Origin: Pseudomonadota bacterium
GTDB lineage: Bacteria; Pseudomonadota; Gammaproteobacteria; Burkholderiales; Burkholderiaceae_D
Assembly: GCA_023392035.1 (NCBI GenBank)
Contig: JAEVZY010000292.1
Location: 1 to 9,908 of the forward strand
Length of the DNA: 9,908 nucleotides
Direction of reading: 5' to 3'
Within the stretch, counting starts at the first letter, position 1. Each line of letters begins with the position of its first letter. This document shows positions 1-6,442 of this stretch, piece after piece. The notes below the pieces were generated by a model. That model did not search any database and had not been told where the DNA came from. It worked only from the letters and a program-made list of their open reading frames with translations. The position numbers were made by a program, and so were the translations under genes.

Positions 1-1139
1 GTAATCGTCAGCGGCGGCGCGAAGCGCACCACCGTGTGATGGGTGTCCTTGGACAGGATTCCCGCTTTCATCAAGCGTTCGCAGAACTGGCGCGCGCTGA
101 TGTGTTGCCGGTGCAGTTCCAGGCCGATCAACAAGCCCAGTCCGCGCACTTCGCGTATCGCCGGATGCCGTATCGCCTGCAATCCGCGCAGCAAACGCTG
201 ACCCATGGCGGCGGCATGCTCGGAAAGGTGTTCGCGCACCAGCAGCTTGAGCGCCGCCGTGCCCACCGCGCAAGCGAGCGGATTGCCGCCGAAAGTGGAA
301 CCATGGTCGCCCGGCCGGAACACCGACATCAGCTCTGCCTTGGCTAGAAAGGCCGAGACCGGCAGCAGCCCGCCGCCCAGGGCCTTGCCGAGGATCAGGC
401 CGTCGGGCCGCACGCCTTCATGCTGGCAGGCCAGGATGCGGCCGGTGCGGCCAAGGCCGGTTTGCACTTCATCGCAGATCAACAGCACGCGATGGCGATT
501 GCAGATTTCGCGGCAGCGCGCCAGGTAGCCGCGCGGCGGCACGATGATGCCGGCTTCCCCTTGCACCGGCTCGACCAGGAAGGCGGCGGTGTCGGGCGTG
601 ATGGCCGCTTCCAATGCCGCAGCGTCGCCGAAGGGCACGCTGTCGAAACCGGGGGCGAAGGGTCCGAAGCCGTCCCGATATTGCGCTTCCGAGGAAAAGC
701 CGACGATGGTGGTGGTGCGGCCGGCAAAGTTGCCGCGGCAGACGACGATGCGCCCATGCCCGGGCGCGATGCCCTTGACCTGATAGCCCCATTTGCGCGC
801 CGCTTTCAAGGCGGTCTCCACGCCTTCGGCGCCGGTGTTCATCGGCAGGGCGCGATCCATGCCGGTCAGGCCGCACAGCAACTCGAGGAAAGGCCCCAGC
901 TGGTCGCTGTGGTAGGCGCGCGAGGTGACGGCCAGTTGGCTGGCCTGGCGGCACAGCGCCGCCACCAGCTCCGGATGGCCATGGCCGAAGCTGACCGCGG
1001 AATAGGCCGACATCATGTCAAGGTAGCGTTTGCCTTCCACATCCCACAGCCAGACGTCTTCGCCCCGGCTCAAGACCACCGGCAGCGGATCGTAATTGCT
1101 GGCGCAGTAGTTGCGCTCCAGCGCGATAAAGTCTTGCAC
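1..1139 (-). CDS. rocD: Ornithine aminotransferase (ornithine--oxo-acid transaminase), 3' end cut by window edge
   Basis: This PLP-dependent class III aminotransferase moves the delta-amino group of L-ornithine to 2-oxoglutarate, giving glutamate-5-semialdehyde and glutamate in cytosolic arginine/ornithine breakdown. The reading frame is open from a GTG at 1139 to base 1 (379 codons plus 2 bases). Visible signatures are an OAT-like N-terminus (ERNYCASNYDPLP, residues 8-20), SAYSAVSFGHGHP (44-56), MNTGAEGVETALKAARKWGY (100-119), the cofactor-binding DEVQTGLGRTG (Asp223), the Schiff-base lysine in ILGKALGGG (Lys252) and HGSTFGGNPLAC (279-290). The last visible residues (VRFAPPLTI) match a point about 20-25 residues before the usual end of the roughly 400-residue family. 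The GTG start is forced: an in-frame TGA lies six codons upstream, with GGAGG between. It is divergent from an Lrp-type regulator, its likely controller (inference). The specific OAT call rests on resemblance to eukaryotic and bacterial OATs; other class III aminotransferases fit less well. Confidence 0.93.
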   Translation of the reverse strand, partial: MQDFIALERNYCASNYDPLPVVLSRGEDVWLWDVEGKRYLDMMSAYSAVSFGHGHPELVAALCRQASQLAVTSRAYHSDQLGPFLELLCGLTGMDRALPMNTGAEGVETALKAARKWGYQVKGIAPGHGRIVVCRGNFAGRTTTIVGFSSEAQYRDGFGPFAPGFDSVPFGDAAALEAAITPDTAAFLVEPVQGEAGIIVPPRGYLARCREICNRHRVLLICDEVQTGLGRTGRILACQHEGVRPDGLILGKALGGGLLPVSAFLAKAELMSVFRPGDHGSTFGGNPLACAVGTAALKLLVREHLSEHAAAMGQRLLRGLQAIRHPAIREVRGLGLLIGLELHRQHISARQFCERLMKAGILSKDTHHTVVRFAPPLTI

Positions 1140-1144
1140 GATCG

Positions 1145-1149
1145 CCTCC
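1145..1149 (-). promoter_or_regulatory. Shine-Dalgarno site of rocD
   Basis: GGAGG on the minus strand lies 5 nt before the GTG at 1139-1137. Together with the upstream in-frame TGA it decides in favour of the GTG start; no ATG is available in the open frame. Confidence 0.8.
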
Positions 1150-1189
1150 GCCGCTCACGTTCCGATATCGCCATGTTAGGCATTACCGG

Positions 1190-1209
1190 GCGAAATTTTT
1201 TTGCGAAAT
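1190..1209. repeat. GCGAAAT direct repeat in AT-rich candidate Lrp-type site
   Basis: GCGAAAT occurs at 1190-1196 and 1203-1209, separated by a T run. The segment 1191-1205 is also an imperfect palindrome (CG.AA...TT.CG). It is the only strongly AT-rich patch in the divergent region, which suits an Lrp/AsnC binding site, but no binding evidence exists in the sequence itself. Confidence 0.35.
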
Positions 1210-1233
1210 CAAGCCGCGCCGTGGCGCGCCATG

Positions 1234-1262
1234 CAAGAATCGTTCATCGATTGCCGATCTTG
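1234..1262. repeat. Nested inverted repeats directly upstream of the regulator start
   Basis: CAAGAATCG (1234-1242) pairs with CGATCTTG (1255-1262) with one bulged base. Nested inside, AATCG (1238-1242) and CGATT (1248-1252) form a perfect 5-bp inverted repeat around TTCAT. The element ends 9 nt before the ATG, where a bound autoregulator would block transcription or a hairpin would mask the ribosome site. Candidate autoregulatory operator only. Confidence 0.35.
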
Positions 1263-1271
1263 GGAAAGATC

Positions 1272-1745
1272 ATGCCGCTCAAACTGGATCGTTACGACCG
1301 AATCATCCTGCGCAGCCTGCAGGAAAACGGGCGCGCTTCGAATGTGGAGCTGTCGGAGAAAGTGAATCTCTCGCCGCCGCAATGCTTCAGGCGCGTGAGA
1401 CGGCTGGAAGAAGAGGGCATCATTCGCGGCTATGCGGCGCAGTTGTCGGCCGAGGCGCTGGGGCTGGATGTCGTCGCTTTCGTCAGCCTGACGCTGGACC
1501 GCGACCAGAACAAGAAAGTACGCGAGCTGGAAAAGACCATCCGCTCTTTTCCCGAGGTGCTGGAGTGCTATGGCATCTCCGGCGACTTCGACTATCTGCT
1601 GAAGGTGGTGGCCAGGGATTTGAAATCGCTCTCCAACTTTCTGACCGATCGCCTGATGCAGGTGCCGGGCGTGTCGGCGGTGCGCTCCACCGTCTGCCTG
1701 GAAGAGATCAAGCCGGCGAGTCCGATCCCGCTGGAGAAGGGCTGA
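1272..1745 (+). CDS. Lrp/AsnC-family transcriptional regulator
   Basis: A 157-residue DNA-binding regulator of the feast/famine family, normally a dimer or octamer that senses an amino acid. The N-terminal winged helix-turn-helix covers about residues 5-55, with the family's opening (LDRYDRIILRSLQENGR) and recognition-helix region SPPQCFRRVRRLEEEGII (34-51). The C-terminal RAM ligand domain covers about 65-147 and includes GDFDYLLKVVARDLKSL (104-120). Length is typical (about 150-165). The ATG at 1272 is chosen because the family N-terminus begins there; the frame stays open far upstream only as a shadow of rocD. A weak GGAAAG precedes it. The gene is divergent from rocD and converges on fmt, with its last 38 bp overlapping fmt. 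Control of rocD in response to ornithine or arginine is inferred from position; the paralog group cannot be settled by eye. Confidence 0.93.
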   Translation: MPLKLDRYDRIILRSLQENGRASNVELSEKVNLSPPQCFRRVRRLEEEGIIRGYAAQLSAEALGLDVVAFVSLTLDRDQNKKVRELEKTIRSFPEVLECYGISGDFDYLLKVVARDLKSLSNFLTDRLMQVPGVSAVRSTVCLEEIKPASPIPLEKG

Positions 1746-2688
1746 AGCGCTTGCCGGCCAGCGGAAAACTCTGCAGGAAAGCTGCCGCAGGCAGGCGCTT
1801 GCCGCCCGGCTTTTGCAGCTCTTGCAGCAGCAGGGCGCCTTCGCCGCATGCGACCAGAACACCATCGGCATCGGCGCGCAGCACCGTGCCCGGTTCAGCC
1901 TTGGCCGCGCTTGGCAGCGCTTGCGCCCGGCCGATCTTGAGCACCACGCCGTCGACCTCGGCACTGACGCCGGGCGCGGGGGTGAAAGCGCGCAGCTTGC
2001 GTTGCAGCGCTTGCGCGTCCAGCCGGAAATCGAGGGCCGCCTCTTCCTTGCGGATCTTGGCCGCGTAGTTCACGCCTTCAGTCGGCTGCGGCGTGGCCGG
2101 GAGCCGCCCCTGTTCCAACTGGCGCAGCGTCTGCACGATCATCTGGCCGCCGAGCACGGCCAGTTTGTCATGCAGGCTGGCAGTGGTGTCGTCGCCCGCA
2201 ATCGGCAAGGCTTGCATGGCCAGCATGGGGCCGGTATCCAGGCCGACATCCATCTGCATGATGGTGATGCCGGTTTGATCATCGCCGGCTTCGATCGCGC
2301 GATGGATCGGCGCGGCGCCACGCCAGCGCGGCAACAGCGAAGCGTGGATGTTGATGCAACCCAGGCGCGGAATATTCAAGACCGATGCCGGCAGGATCAG
2401 GCCATAGGCGGCCACCACCATCACATCGTGTTCGGTGGCTTGCAGCAGTGCATGCGCCTGGCGCGCCTCGTCCGCATGCTTGCCATCCAGGCGCAGCGAC
2501 AAGGGTTGCGCCACCGGGATCTCATGCTTCAGCGCGAATTGCTTGACCGGTGAAGCCTGCAATTGCATGCCGCGTCCGGCCGGTCGATCGGGCTGGGTCA
2601 GTACCAGGGGGATTTCAATGCCGACCGCATGCATGGCGGCCAGTGCGGTGGCGGCGAATTCGGGTGTGCCGGCGAAGATGGCCTTCAT
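1708..2688 (-). CDS. fmt: Methionyl-tRNA formyltransferase
   Basis: Fmt formylates the amino group of Met-tRNAi with 10-formyl-tetrahydrofolate, making the initiator fMet-tRNA. The 326 residues begin with the standard MKAIFAGTPEFAA. The N-terminal Rossmann-like formyltransferase domain (1-~205) contains NIHASLLPRWRGAAPI (113-128) and MDVGLDTGPML (146-156); Asn113, His115 and Asp151 are the expected catalytic trio. The C-terminal OB-like tRNA-binding domain runs from about 206 (NYAAKIRKEEA near 207-217) to about 314. The ATG overlaps the def stop as ATGA, so the two are probably translationally coupled. E. coli Fmt has 315 residues; the extra residues here (from 315, FSPSPAGSDSPA) lie entirely within the overlap with the convergent lrp-type gene. 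No terminator can be placed between the two convergent genes. Identity is firm; the natural C-terminus deserves checking. Confidence 0.97.
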   Translation of the reverse strand: MKAIFAGTPEFAATALAAMHAVGIEIPLVLTQPDRPAGRGMQLQASPVKQFALKHEIPVAQPLSLRLDGKHADEARQAHALLQATEHDVMVVAAYGLILPASVLNIPRLGCINIHASLLPRWRGAAPIHRAIEAGDDQTGITIMQMDVGLDTGPMLAMQALPIAGDDTTASLHDKLAVLGGQMIVQTLRQLEQGRLPATPQPTEGVNYAAKIRKEEAALDFRLDAQALQRKLRAFTPAPGVSAEVDGVVLKIGRAQALPSAAKAEPGTVLRADADGVLVACGEGALLLQELQKPGGKRLPAAAFLQSFPLAGKRFSPSPAGSDSPA

Positions 2689-3218
2689 CGGGCCGCGACT
2701 TTCTGCGACTGCTTTCTTTCCTCGCGCTCTTCCTTCACCAGCTTTTGCTTGATGCGGTTGCGCTTCAGGGGCGACAGGTATTCAACGAACACCTTGCCCA
2801 TCAGGTGATCCATTTCGTGCTGGATGCAGACCGCCAGCAAGCCATCGGCATCGACTTCAAAAGCATTGCCATCGGCATCCAGCGCGCGCACCTTCACGCG
2901 CGCGGGACGCTCGACGCCATCATAGATGCCGGGCACTGAAAGACAGCCTTCTTCGTAGACTTGCTTGTCTTCGCTGGCCCAGAGAATTTCGGGATTGATG
3001 AACACGCGCAGTTCATCGTGCGTCTCCGATGTATCAATGACAATCACGCGCTCATGCACATCGACCTGGGTGGCCGCAAGGCCCACGCCGGGCGCTTCAT
3101 ACATGGTCTGCGCCATATCCTCGACCAAGCGCTTCAAGCGGTCGTCGAACACTGTGACCGGCTTGGCAACTTTGTGCAAACGCGGATCGGGATATCGCAG
3201 GATGGTCAAGAGAGACAT
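2685..3218 (-). CDS. def: Peptide deformylase
   Basis: Def removes the N-formyl group from nascent proteins at the ribosome exit. The 177-residue protein has all three family motifs: GVGLAATQ (44-51), EGCLS (90-94) and the metalloprotease HEMDH (134-138). Cys92, His134 and His138 are the expected metal ligands and Glu135 the catalytic base, so it looks active. The C-terminal helix is rich in Lys/Glu/Arg (about 155-177), a region that in E. coli Def docks on the ribosome. I start at the ATG at 3218 because MSLLTILRYPDPRLHKVAKPV aligns with the usual N-terminus; an in-frame ATG nine codons upstream (3245) would add MYLLLRKSC, which the family lacks. Neither start has a clear Shine-Dalgarno. It is first in a def-fmt operon and divergent from the lysM gene. 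Confidence 0.96.
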   Translation of the reverse strand: MSLLTILRYPDPRLHKVAKPVTVFDDRLKRLVEDMAQTMYEAPGVGLAATQVDVHERVIVIDTSETHDELRVFINPEILWASEDKQVYEEGCLSVPGIYDGVERPARVKVRALDADGNAFEVDADGLLAVCIQHEMDHLMGKVFVEYLSPLKRNRIKQKLVKEEREERKQSQKVAAR

Positions 3219-3340
3219 ACAGCTTTTGCGCAACAAGAGATACAAAGAGATGGGGGTTTGTGTTGCGGCTTCAAGCCTTTATCGGCAGAATTTGATTCAA
3301 TTTGGCAAGAATATCCGCTGTGCCAATCGACCCCAACACC
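3219..3340. promoter_or_regulatory. Divergent def / lysM control region
   Basis: This 122-bp gap lies between two divergent genes. For the plus strand TTGCGG (3263-3268), 17 nt, then CAGAAT (3286-3291) is a poor but correctly spaced promoter candidate. For the minus strand a TTGCCA (about 3307-3302) lies 19 nt before GATAAA, equally weak. A perfect odd palindrome TTGATTCAA sits at 3292-3300 in a short AT-rich stretch midway between the genes. Presence of promoters follows from gene orientation; their exact positions are uncertain. Confidence 0.4.
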
Positions 3341-4459
3341 ATGAAAAAGTTTAGCACAGCCGCACCCGCCTCCCTGTTCGCCGCCCCTGCCGGCAAGCTG
3401 CTTTCCAAACTGACATTTGCCCTCCTGGCCAGCGCCATGCTGGGCGGCCATGCGCTGGCTGCGGCCGAGTGCAAGTTCAAGGTCGATGCGCCCAATGAAC
3501 ACAAGGTGGTCAAGGGCGATACGCTGTGGGACATCTCCGGCCAGTTCCTCGAACATCCCTGGTGCTGGCCGCAAGTGTGGGGCCTGAACCGCGATCAGAT
3601 TCGCGATCCGCACTGGATCTATCCGGGCCAGGTGGTGGTGTTCGACCGCGCCGCCGGCCGTCTGCGCTTGAAGGGCGAAGCGCCAAATGCCGGCGCCCTG
3701 CCTGAAGTGAAGCTGGGACCGATAACGCGGGTGGAAGTGCTGGGACCGCAAGCCATCGCCACCATTCCGGCCAGTGCCATCGAGCCTTTCCTGAGCCAGC
3801 CCCTGATCGTTGAAAGCAGCACCTTGAAGGATGCGCCGCGCGTGGTGGCCACCGAAGAGGGCCATCTCAACGCCGGCCTGGGCGACAAGCTGTATGTGGT
3901 GGGCGATCTGAAAGGACAAACCCAGTTCCAGGCTTTCCGTCCGGCCCTGCCGCTGAAGGATCCCCTGACCGGTGAAGTGCTGGGTTATGAAGCCGCCTAT
4001 CTGGCCGCGGTCAAGCTCGACAAGGCCGCCAATGCCGCCAATGAAGCGCATCGTTTCATCGTGGCCTCGTCCAAGGAAGAAGTCGCATCCGGCGCGCGCC
4101 TGGTGCCGGTGCCGGCGCGCACACTGGTCAACTACGCACCGCATGCGCCCGCCTCGGCAGTGGATGGCCGCGTGGTTTCCATCTATGGCGGCTTGAGCCA
4201 GGCCGGGCGCAATAACGTGGTGGTCATCAACCGTGGCCGGCAGGACGGCATCGAGCCCGGCGTGGTGCTGAGCCTGATGCACCAGGGACGGCAAGTGCGC
4301 GATCCGCAAGCGCCGAAAAACGCCGAGCCCATCAAGCTGCCCGATGAACGTTATGGAACCCTGTTCGTATTCCGCGTCTTCGACCGGCTGTCGTACGGCC
4401 TGGTGATGCAGGTGCAGGACTCGGTTCAAAAGAACGACCTGGTGCGCAGTCCGGAATAA
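3341..4459 (+). CDS. Exported LysM-domain protein, function unknown
   Basis: A 372-residue protein with an export signal: positively charged n-region (MKKF, Lys19, Lys23), hydrophobic stretch 24-40 and an Ala-rich cleavage region near GHALAAAE (36-43). No lipobox cysteine is seen. One LysM module follows at about 54-101, with HKVVKGDTLWDIS at its start and DPHWIYPGQVVVF at its end, predicting peptidoglycan binding in the periplasm. The remaining ~270 residues have no motif I recognise and no transmembrane segment is evident. The ATG at 3341 gives a sensible signal peptide; a TTG at 3302 would add 13 residues ahead of it and is less likely. Neither start has a Shine-Dalgarno. It lies 17 bp upstream of dprA and is probably co-transcribed. 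LysM proteins at this position next to dprA recur in betaproteobacteria (from memory); a role in DNA uptake or wall remodelling is speculation. Confidence 0.88.
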   Translation: MKKFSTAAPASLFAAPAGKLLSKLTFALLASAMLGGHALAAAECKFKVDAPNEHKVVKGDTLWDISGQFLEHPWCWPQVWGLNRDQIRDPHWIYPGQVVVFDRAAGRLRLKGEAPNAGALPEVKLGPITRVEVLGPQAIATIPASAIEPFLSQPLIVESSTLKDAPRVVATEEGHLNAGLGDKLYVVGDLKGQTQFQAFRPALPLKDPLTGEVLGYEAAYLAAVKLDKAANAANEAHRFIVASSKEEVASGARLVPVPARTLVNYAPHAPASAVDGRVVSIYGGLSQAGRNNVVVINRGRQDGIEPGVVLSLMHQGRQVRDPQAPKNAEPIKLPDERYGTLFVFRVFDRLSYGLVMQVQDSVQKNDLVRSPE

Positions 4460-4476
4460 GCGCAGCAGCGCCACAC

Positions 4477-5601
4477 GTGCAGCCTGATCCCGAAGAGATC
4501 GCCGCCTGGTTGCGGCTGACGCAGACCGAAGGCGTGGGCGCGGTCACGGCGCGCAATCTGCTCAAGCACTTCGGGCTGCCGCAAAACATCTTCGCGGGCG
4601 GTGCTTCGGCGCTGATGAAGGTCGTGCCGCAAGCGCTGGCAACTTCCCTGCTGGCCGCGCCCTCGGCCGAGTTCGAAGCGCTGTTGAAGCACACCCTGGC
4701 CTGGGTGGCACAGGAAGGACGCCACATCATCACGCTGGCCGATCCCGACTATCCGCGCGCGCTGCTCGATACCGCCGATCCACCGGCCATGCTGTATGCC
4801 ATCGGCGATCCCGCATTATTGTCGCGACCCGCGATCGCCCTGGTCGGCAGCCGCAATGCCACCGTCCAGGGCATGCAGGATGCGCAAGCCTATGCCGCCA
4901 CCCTGGCCGCGGCGGGCTTCTGCGTCATCTCCGGCCTGGCGCAAGGCATAGACAGCGCAGCGCACATCGGCGCTTTGCAGGTGGCGGGCGGCGCCTCCAC
5001 CATTGCCGTGATCGGCACCGGCGCCGACATCGTCTACCCGGCGCGCAACCGCGCGCTGGCGCATCGCATTGCCGAAGCCGGCCTGATCCTTTCCGAATAC
5101 CCGTTGGGCACGCCGGCGATCGCCGCCAACTTCCCGCGTCGCAATCGCATCATCAGCGGCCTTGCCAGCGGCGTGATGGTGGTGGAAGCTGCGATTCACT
5201 CCGGTTCATTGATTACCGCGCGCCTGGCGCTGGATCAGGGCCGCGAAGTGTTTGCCGTGCCGGGCTCGATCCACTCGCCGCTGTCCAAGGGCTGCCATTG
5301 GCTGATCCGGCAAGGCGCCAAGCTGGTGGAGTCGGCCGAAGACGTGCTGGAAGAATTGCGTCTTTCGCAAGCGGGCCGCATGCAACGCCTGCCGCTGCCT
5401 GCAAGCGCTCGCGCCCAGCCGCAACTGGAAGCGCATTTGCAAGCGCTGCAGGATTTGATCGGCTTCGATCCGGTGGATTTCAATACGCTGGTCGCGCGCG
5501 CCGGGACCGATGCTGCCACCCTGGCCACGCAACTCCTGTCGCTGGAATTGGCGGGTGCAATTGAAGTCTTGCCCGGCGCGCGTTATCGACGGCTTTCCTG
5601 A
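4477..5601 (+). CDS. dprA: DNA-processing protein DprA (Smf)
   Basis: DprA binds incoming single-stranded DNA during natural transformation and loads RecA on it; it is also conserved in bacteria not known to be competent. The 374 residues show an N-terminal SAM/HhH-like segment (about 5-75, with EGVGAVTARNLLKHFG at 19-34), the Rossmann-type DprA core (about 80-295) and a small winged-helix-like C-terminal domain (about 315-374). Core signatures are LVGSRNAT (122-129), ISGLAQGIDSAAHIGAL (151-167), TGADIVYPARNRALA (181-195), NFPRRNRIISGLASGVMVVEA (218-238, start and end of a longer block) and GSLITARLALDQGREVFAVPG (243-263). Length is close to E. coli Smf (374). The GTG at 4477 is the first start in the open frame, 17 bp after the lysM stop, with no clear Shine-Dalgarno, suggesting coupling to lysM translation. 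Confidence 0.96.
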   Translation: MQPDPEEIAAWLRLTQTEGVGAVTARNLLKHFGLPQNIFAGGASALMKVVPQALATSLLAAPSAEFEALLKHTLAWVAQEGRHIITLADPDYPRALLDTADPPAMLYAIGDPALLSRPAIALVGSRNATVQGMQDAQAYAATLAAAGFCVISGLAQGIDSAAHIGALQVAGGASTIAVIGTGADIVYPARNRALAHRIAEAGLILSEYPLGTPAIAANFPRRNRIISGLASGVMVVEAAIHSGSLITARLALDQGREVFAVPGSIHSPLSKGCHWLIRQGAKLVESAEDVLEELRLSQAGRMQRLPLPASARAQPQLEAHLQALQDLIGFDPVDFNTLVARAGTDAATLATQLLSLELAGAIEVLPGARYRRLS

Positions 5602-5777
5602 ACAGGATGTCCATTGGCGAATGCGAATGGCTGAAGTTTTGGCTTGAAAGCTCGCCACGAAAAACGAGAACGGAATGTCCATAAACGCGAAAAACTGTCC
5701 GGATTCCGCCACTTTTCGCCCTTCTTTTGCATTTTCGGCGCTTGTGCGTGCATCGACGAACCGTTACAGTAGGCCCT
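5602..5777. other. dprA-smg intergenic region
   Basis: This 176-bp gap has no gene. ATGTCCAT occurs twice (5607-5614 and 5675-5682). CGGAAT (5671-5676) and ATTCCG (5703-5708) form an inverted repeat with a 26-nt loop. A pyrimidine-rich stretch (about 5710-5737) follows. No U-tracted terminator hairpin is seen after dprA, so read-through into smg is possible. Confidence 0.5.
5742..5770 (+). promoter_or_regulatory. Candidate promoter for smg
   Basis: TTGTGC (5742-5747), a 17-nt spacer and TACAGT (5765-5770) fit a sigma-70 promoter at 3/6 and 4/6 matches with ideal spacing. The -10 ends only 7 nt before the smg ATG, so transcription from here would give an almost leaderless mRNA and would exclude the AGTAGG (5769-5773) that otherwise looks like the ribosome site. 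One of the two readings must be wrong. Confidence 0.3.
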
Positions 5778-6248
5778 ATGTTTGATGTCCTCGTTTACCT
5801 CTACGAAACCTACTATCGGCCGGACGCCTGTCCCGATGCCGAGGCCCTGATCAAGAAACTCTCCGCGGTCGGCTTCGAACAGGACGAGATTTCCAAGGCC
5901 CTGGGTTGGCTCACCGATCTGAATGAAAGCACCAGTGCGCTGATTGAATCAGACGACGCTGAGCAGCAAGCCGGCTTTCGCGTTTATGTCGATATCGAGC
6001 GCGATATGCTGGGCACTGCGGCCATCGGCTTCATCCAGTTCCTCGAATCGGCCAAGCTGATCAACAGCCTGCAGCGCGAGATCGTGATTGATCGTGCGCT
6101 GGCCGCCAGCGAAAGCCAGATTTCCCTCGACAAGCTGAAAGTCATCGTGCTGATGGTGCTTTGGAGCCAGGGCAAGGAACCCGACGCCCTGATCTTCGAC
6201 GAGCTGTACACCGACAGCGAAGACGAACCGGCCCGCCTCCTGCATTGA
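5778..6248 (+). CDS. smg: Smg protein (DUF494 family), function unknown
   Basis: A 156-residue soluble, acidic protein of the Smg family, widespread next to dprA/smf in beta- and gammaproteobacteria; no biochemical role is established to my knowledge. The family N-terminus is exact (MFDVLVYLYETYYRPDACPD, 1-20), as is the conserved core around LDKLKVIVLMVLW (118-129) and the short C-terminal ending in LLH (E. coli Smg has 157 residues and ends MLH). The sequence is mostly predicted helix, with a C-terminal acidic patch (DELYTDSEDEPA, 141-152). The ATG at 5778 is chosen over an in-frame start 17 codons upstream because the family begins MFDVL and AGTAGG precedes it. The stop codon falls inside the first unit of a 14-bp tandem duplication. 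It lies between dprA and topB on the same strand but with wide gaps on both sides. Confidence 0.95.
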   Translation: MFDVLVYLYETYYRPDACPDAEALIKKLSAVGFEQDEISKALGWLTDLNESTSALIESDDAEQQAGFRVYVDIERDMLGTAAIGFIQFLESAKLINSLQREIVIDRALAASESQISLDKLKVIVLMVLWSQGKEPDALIFDELYTDSEDEPARLLH

Positions 6249-6271
6249 ACGTCCTGTATTGAACGTCCTGC
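6244..6271 (+). repeat. 14-bp tandem duplication across the smg stop codon
   Basis: ATTGAACGTCCTGT (6244-6257) is followed immediately by ATTGAACGTCCTGC (6258-6271), differing only in the last base. The first copy contains the smg stop (TGA 6246-6248). It looks like a recent slippage or duplication with no effect on the protein. Confidence 0.9.
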
Positions 6272-6319
6272 TGCATCAAGCAACTCCCGGCACGCAAGGA
6301 TTGCTCATCGAGCCACTTT

Positions 6320-6331
6320 GAAGCGCGCTTC
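6320..6331. repeat. Perfect 12-bp palindrome
   Basis: GAAGCGCGCTTC reads the same on both strands. It sits about 80-90 bp upstream of the candidate topB -35 and could be a dimeric-protein site. A 12-bp palindrome in GC-rich DNA can also arise by chance. Confidence 0.4.
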
Positions 6332-6391
6332 GATCTGAGTTGGTGCCGCCAAAACAATTCCGCCCAGCCTGACAAAATGGCCTCATTGCCG

Positions 6392-6407
6392 CCCCGCTGC
6401 GGCGGGG
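6392..6407. repeat. GC-rich hairpin CCCCGC-TGCG-GCGGGG
   Basis: A 6-bp perfect stem with a 4-base loop lies 143 bp after smg. No T tract follows on either strand, so it is not a standard intrinsic terminator. It could slow RNA polymerase or act with Rho, but the sequence cannot show that. Confidence 0.45.
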
Positions 6408-6412
6408 GCCGC

Positions 6413-6442
6413 TTGCAGCCATCCAGATAACGCGCTTATCAT
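6413..6442 (+). promoter_or_regulatory. Candidate topB promoter
   Basis: TTGCAG (6413-6418), an 18-nt spacer and TATCAT (6437-6442) give a 3/6 -35 and 5/6 -10 match to sigma-70. This is the best-looking -10 in the gap. It predicts a leader of about 125 nt before the topB ATG. Confidence 0.35.
6426..6440. promoter_or_regulatory. Inverted repeat overlapping the candidate topB -10
   Basis: GATAA (6426-6430) and TTATC (6436-6440) are perfect inverted arms around CGCGC. The right arm overlaps the candidate -10, so a protein bound here would block transcription. Candidate operator, inferred from position and symmetry. Confidence 0.3.

Larger units (their letters stand above)
1140..1271. promoter_or_regulatory. 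Divergent rocD / lrp-type regulator control region
   Basis: This 132-bp gap separates two divergent starts and must hold both promoters. It carries an AT-rich patch (about 1191-1210) in otherwise GC-rich DNA, a direct GCGAAAT repeat, and inverted repeats just before the regulator's ATG. On the minus strand a TTGATT (around 1215-1210) could be a -35 for rocD, but no good -10 lies at standard spacing, so I do not call a defined promoter. Lrp/AsnC proteins often bind AT-rich degenerate palindromes between themselves and a divergent target gene; applying that here is inference. Confidence 0.55.

Noticed and set aside
469..954. A 161-codon minus-strand frame inside rocD
   Set aside because: It is a shifted frame of rocD with Arg/His-rich translation; the real frame is open to the window edge and carries all aminotransferase motifs.
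420..1271. Long upstream extension of the Lrp-type regulator's frame
   Set aside because: The 284 extra codons lie antisense to rocD and show no domain; the family N-terminus starts exactly at the ATG at 1272.
3206..4474. A 422-codon open frame antisense to the lysM gene
   Set aside because: Composition is typical of an antisense shadow (His/Gln/Arg-rich, no motif) and it runs across the def-lysM promoter region; the sense strand has a signal peptide and LysM domain.
6392..6407. Intrinsic terminator for smg
   Set aside because: The stem is good but no T tract follows on either strand.
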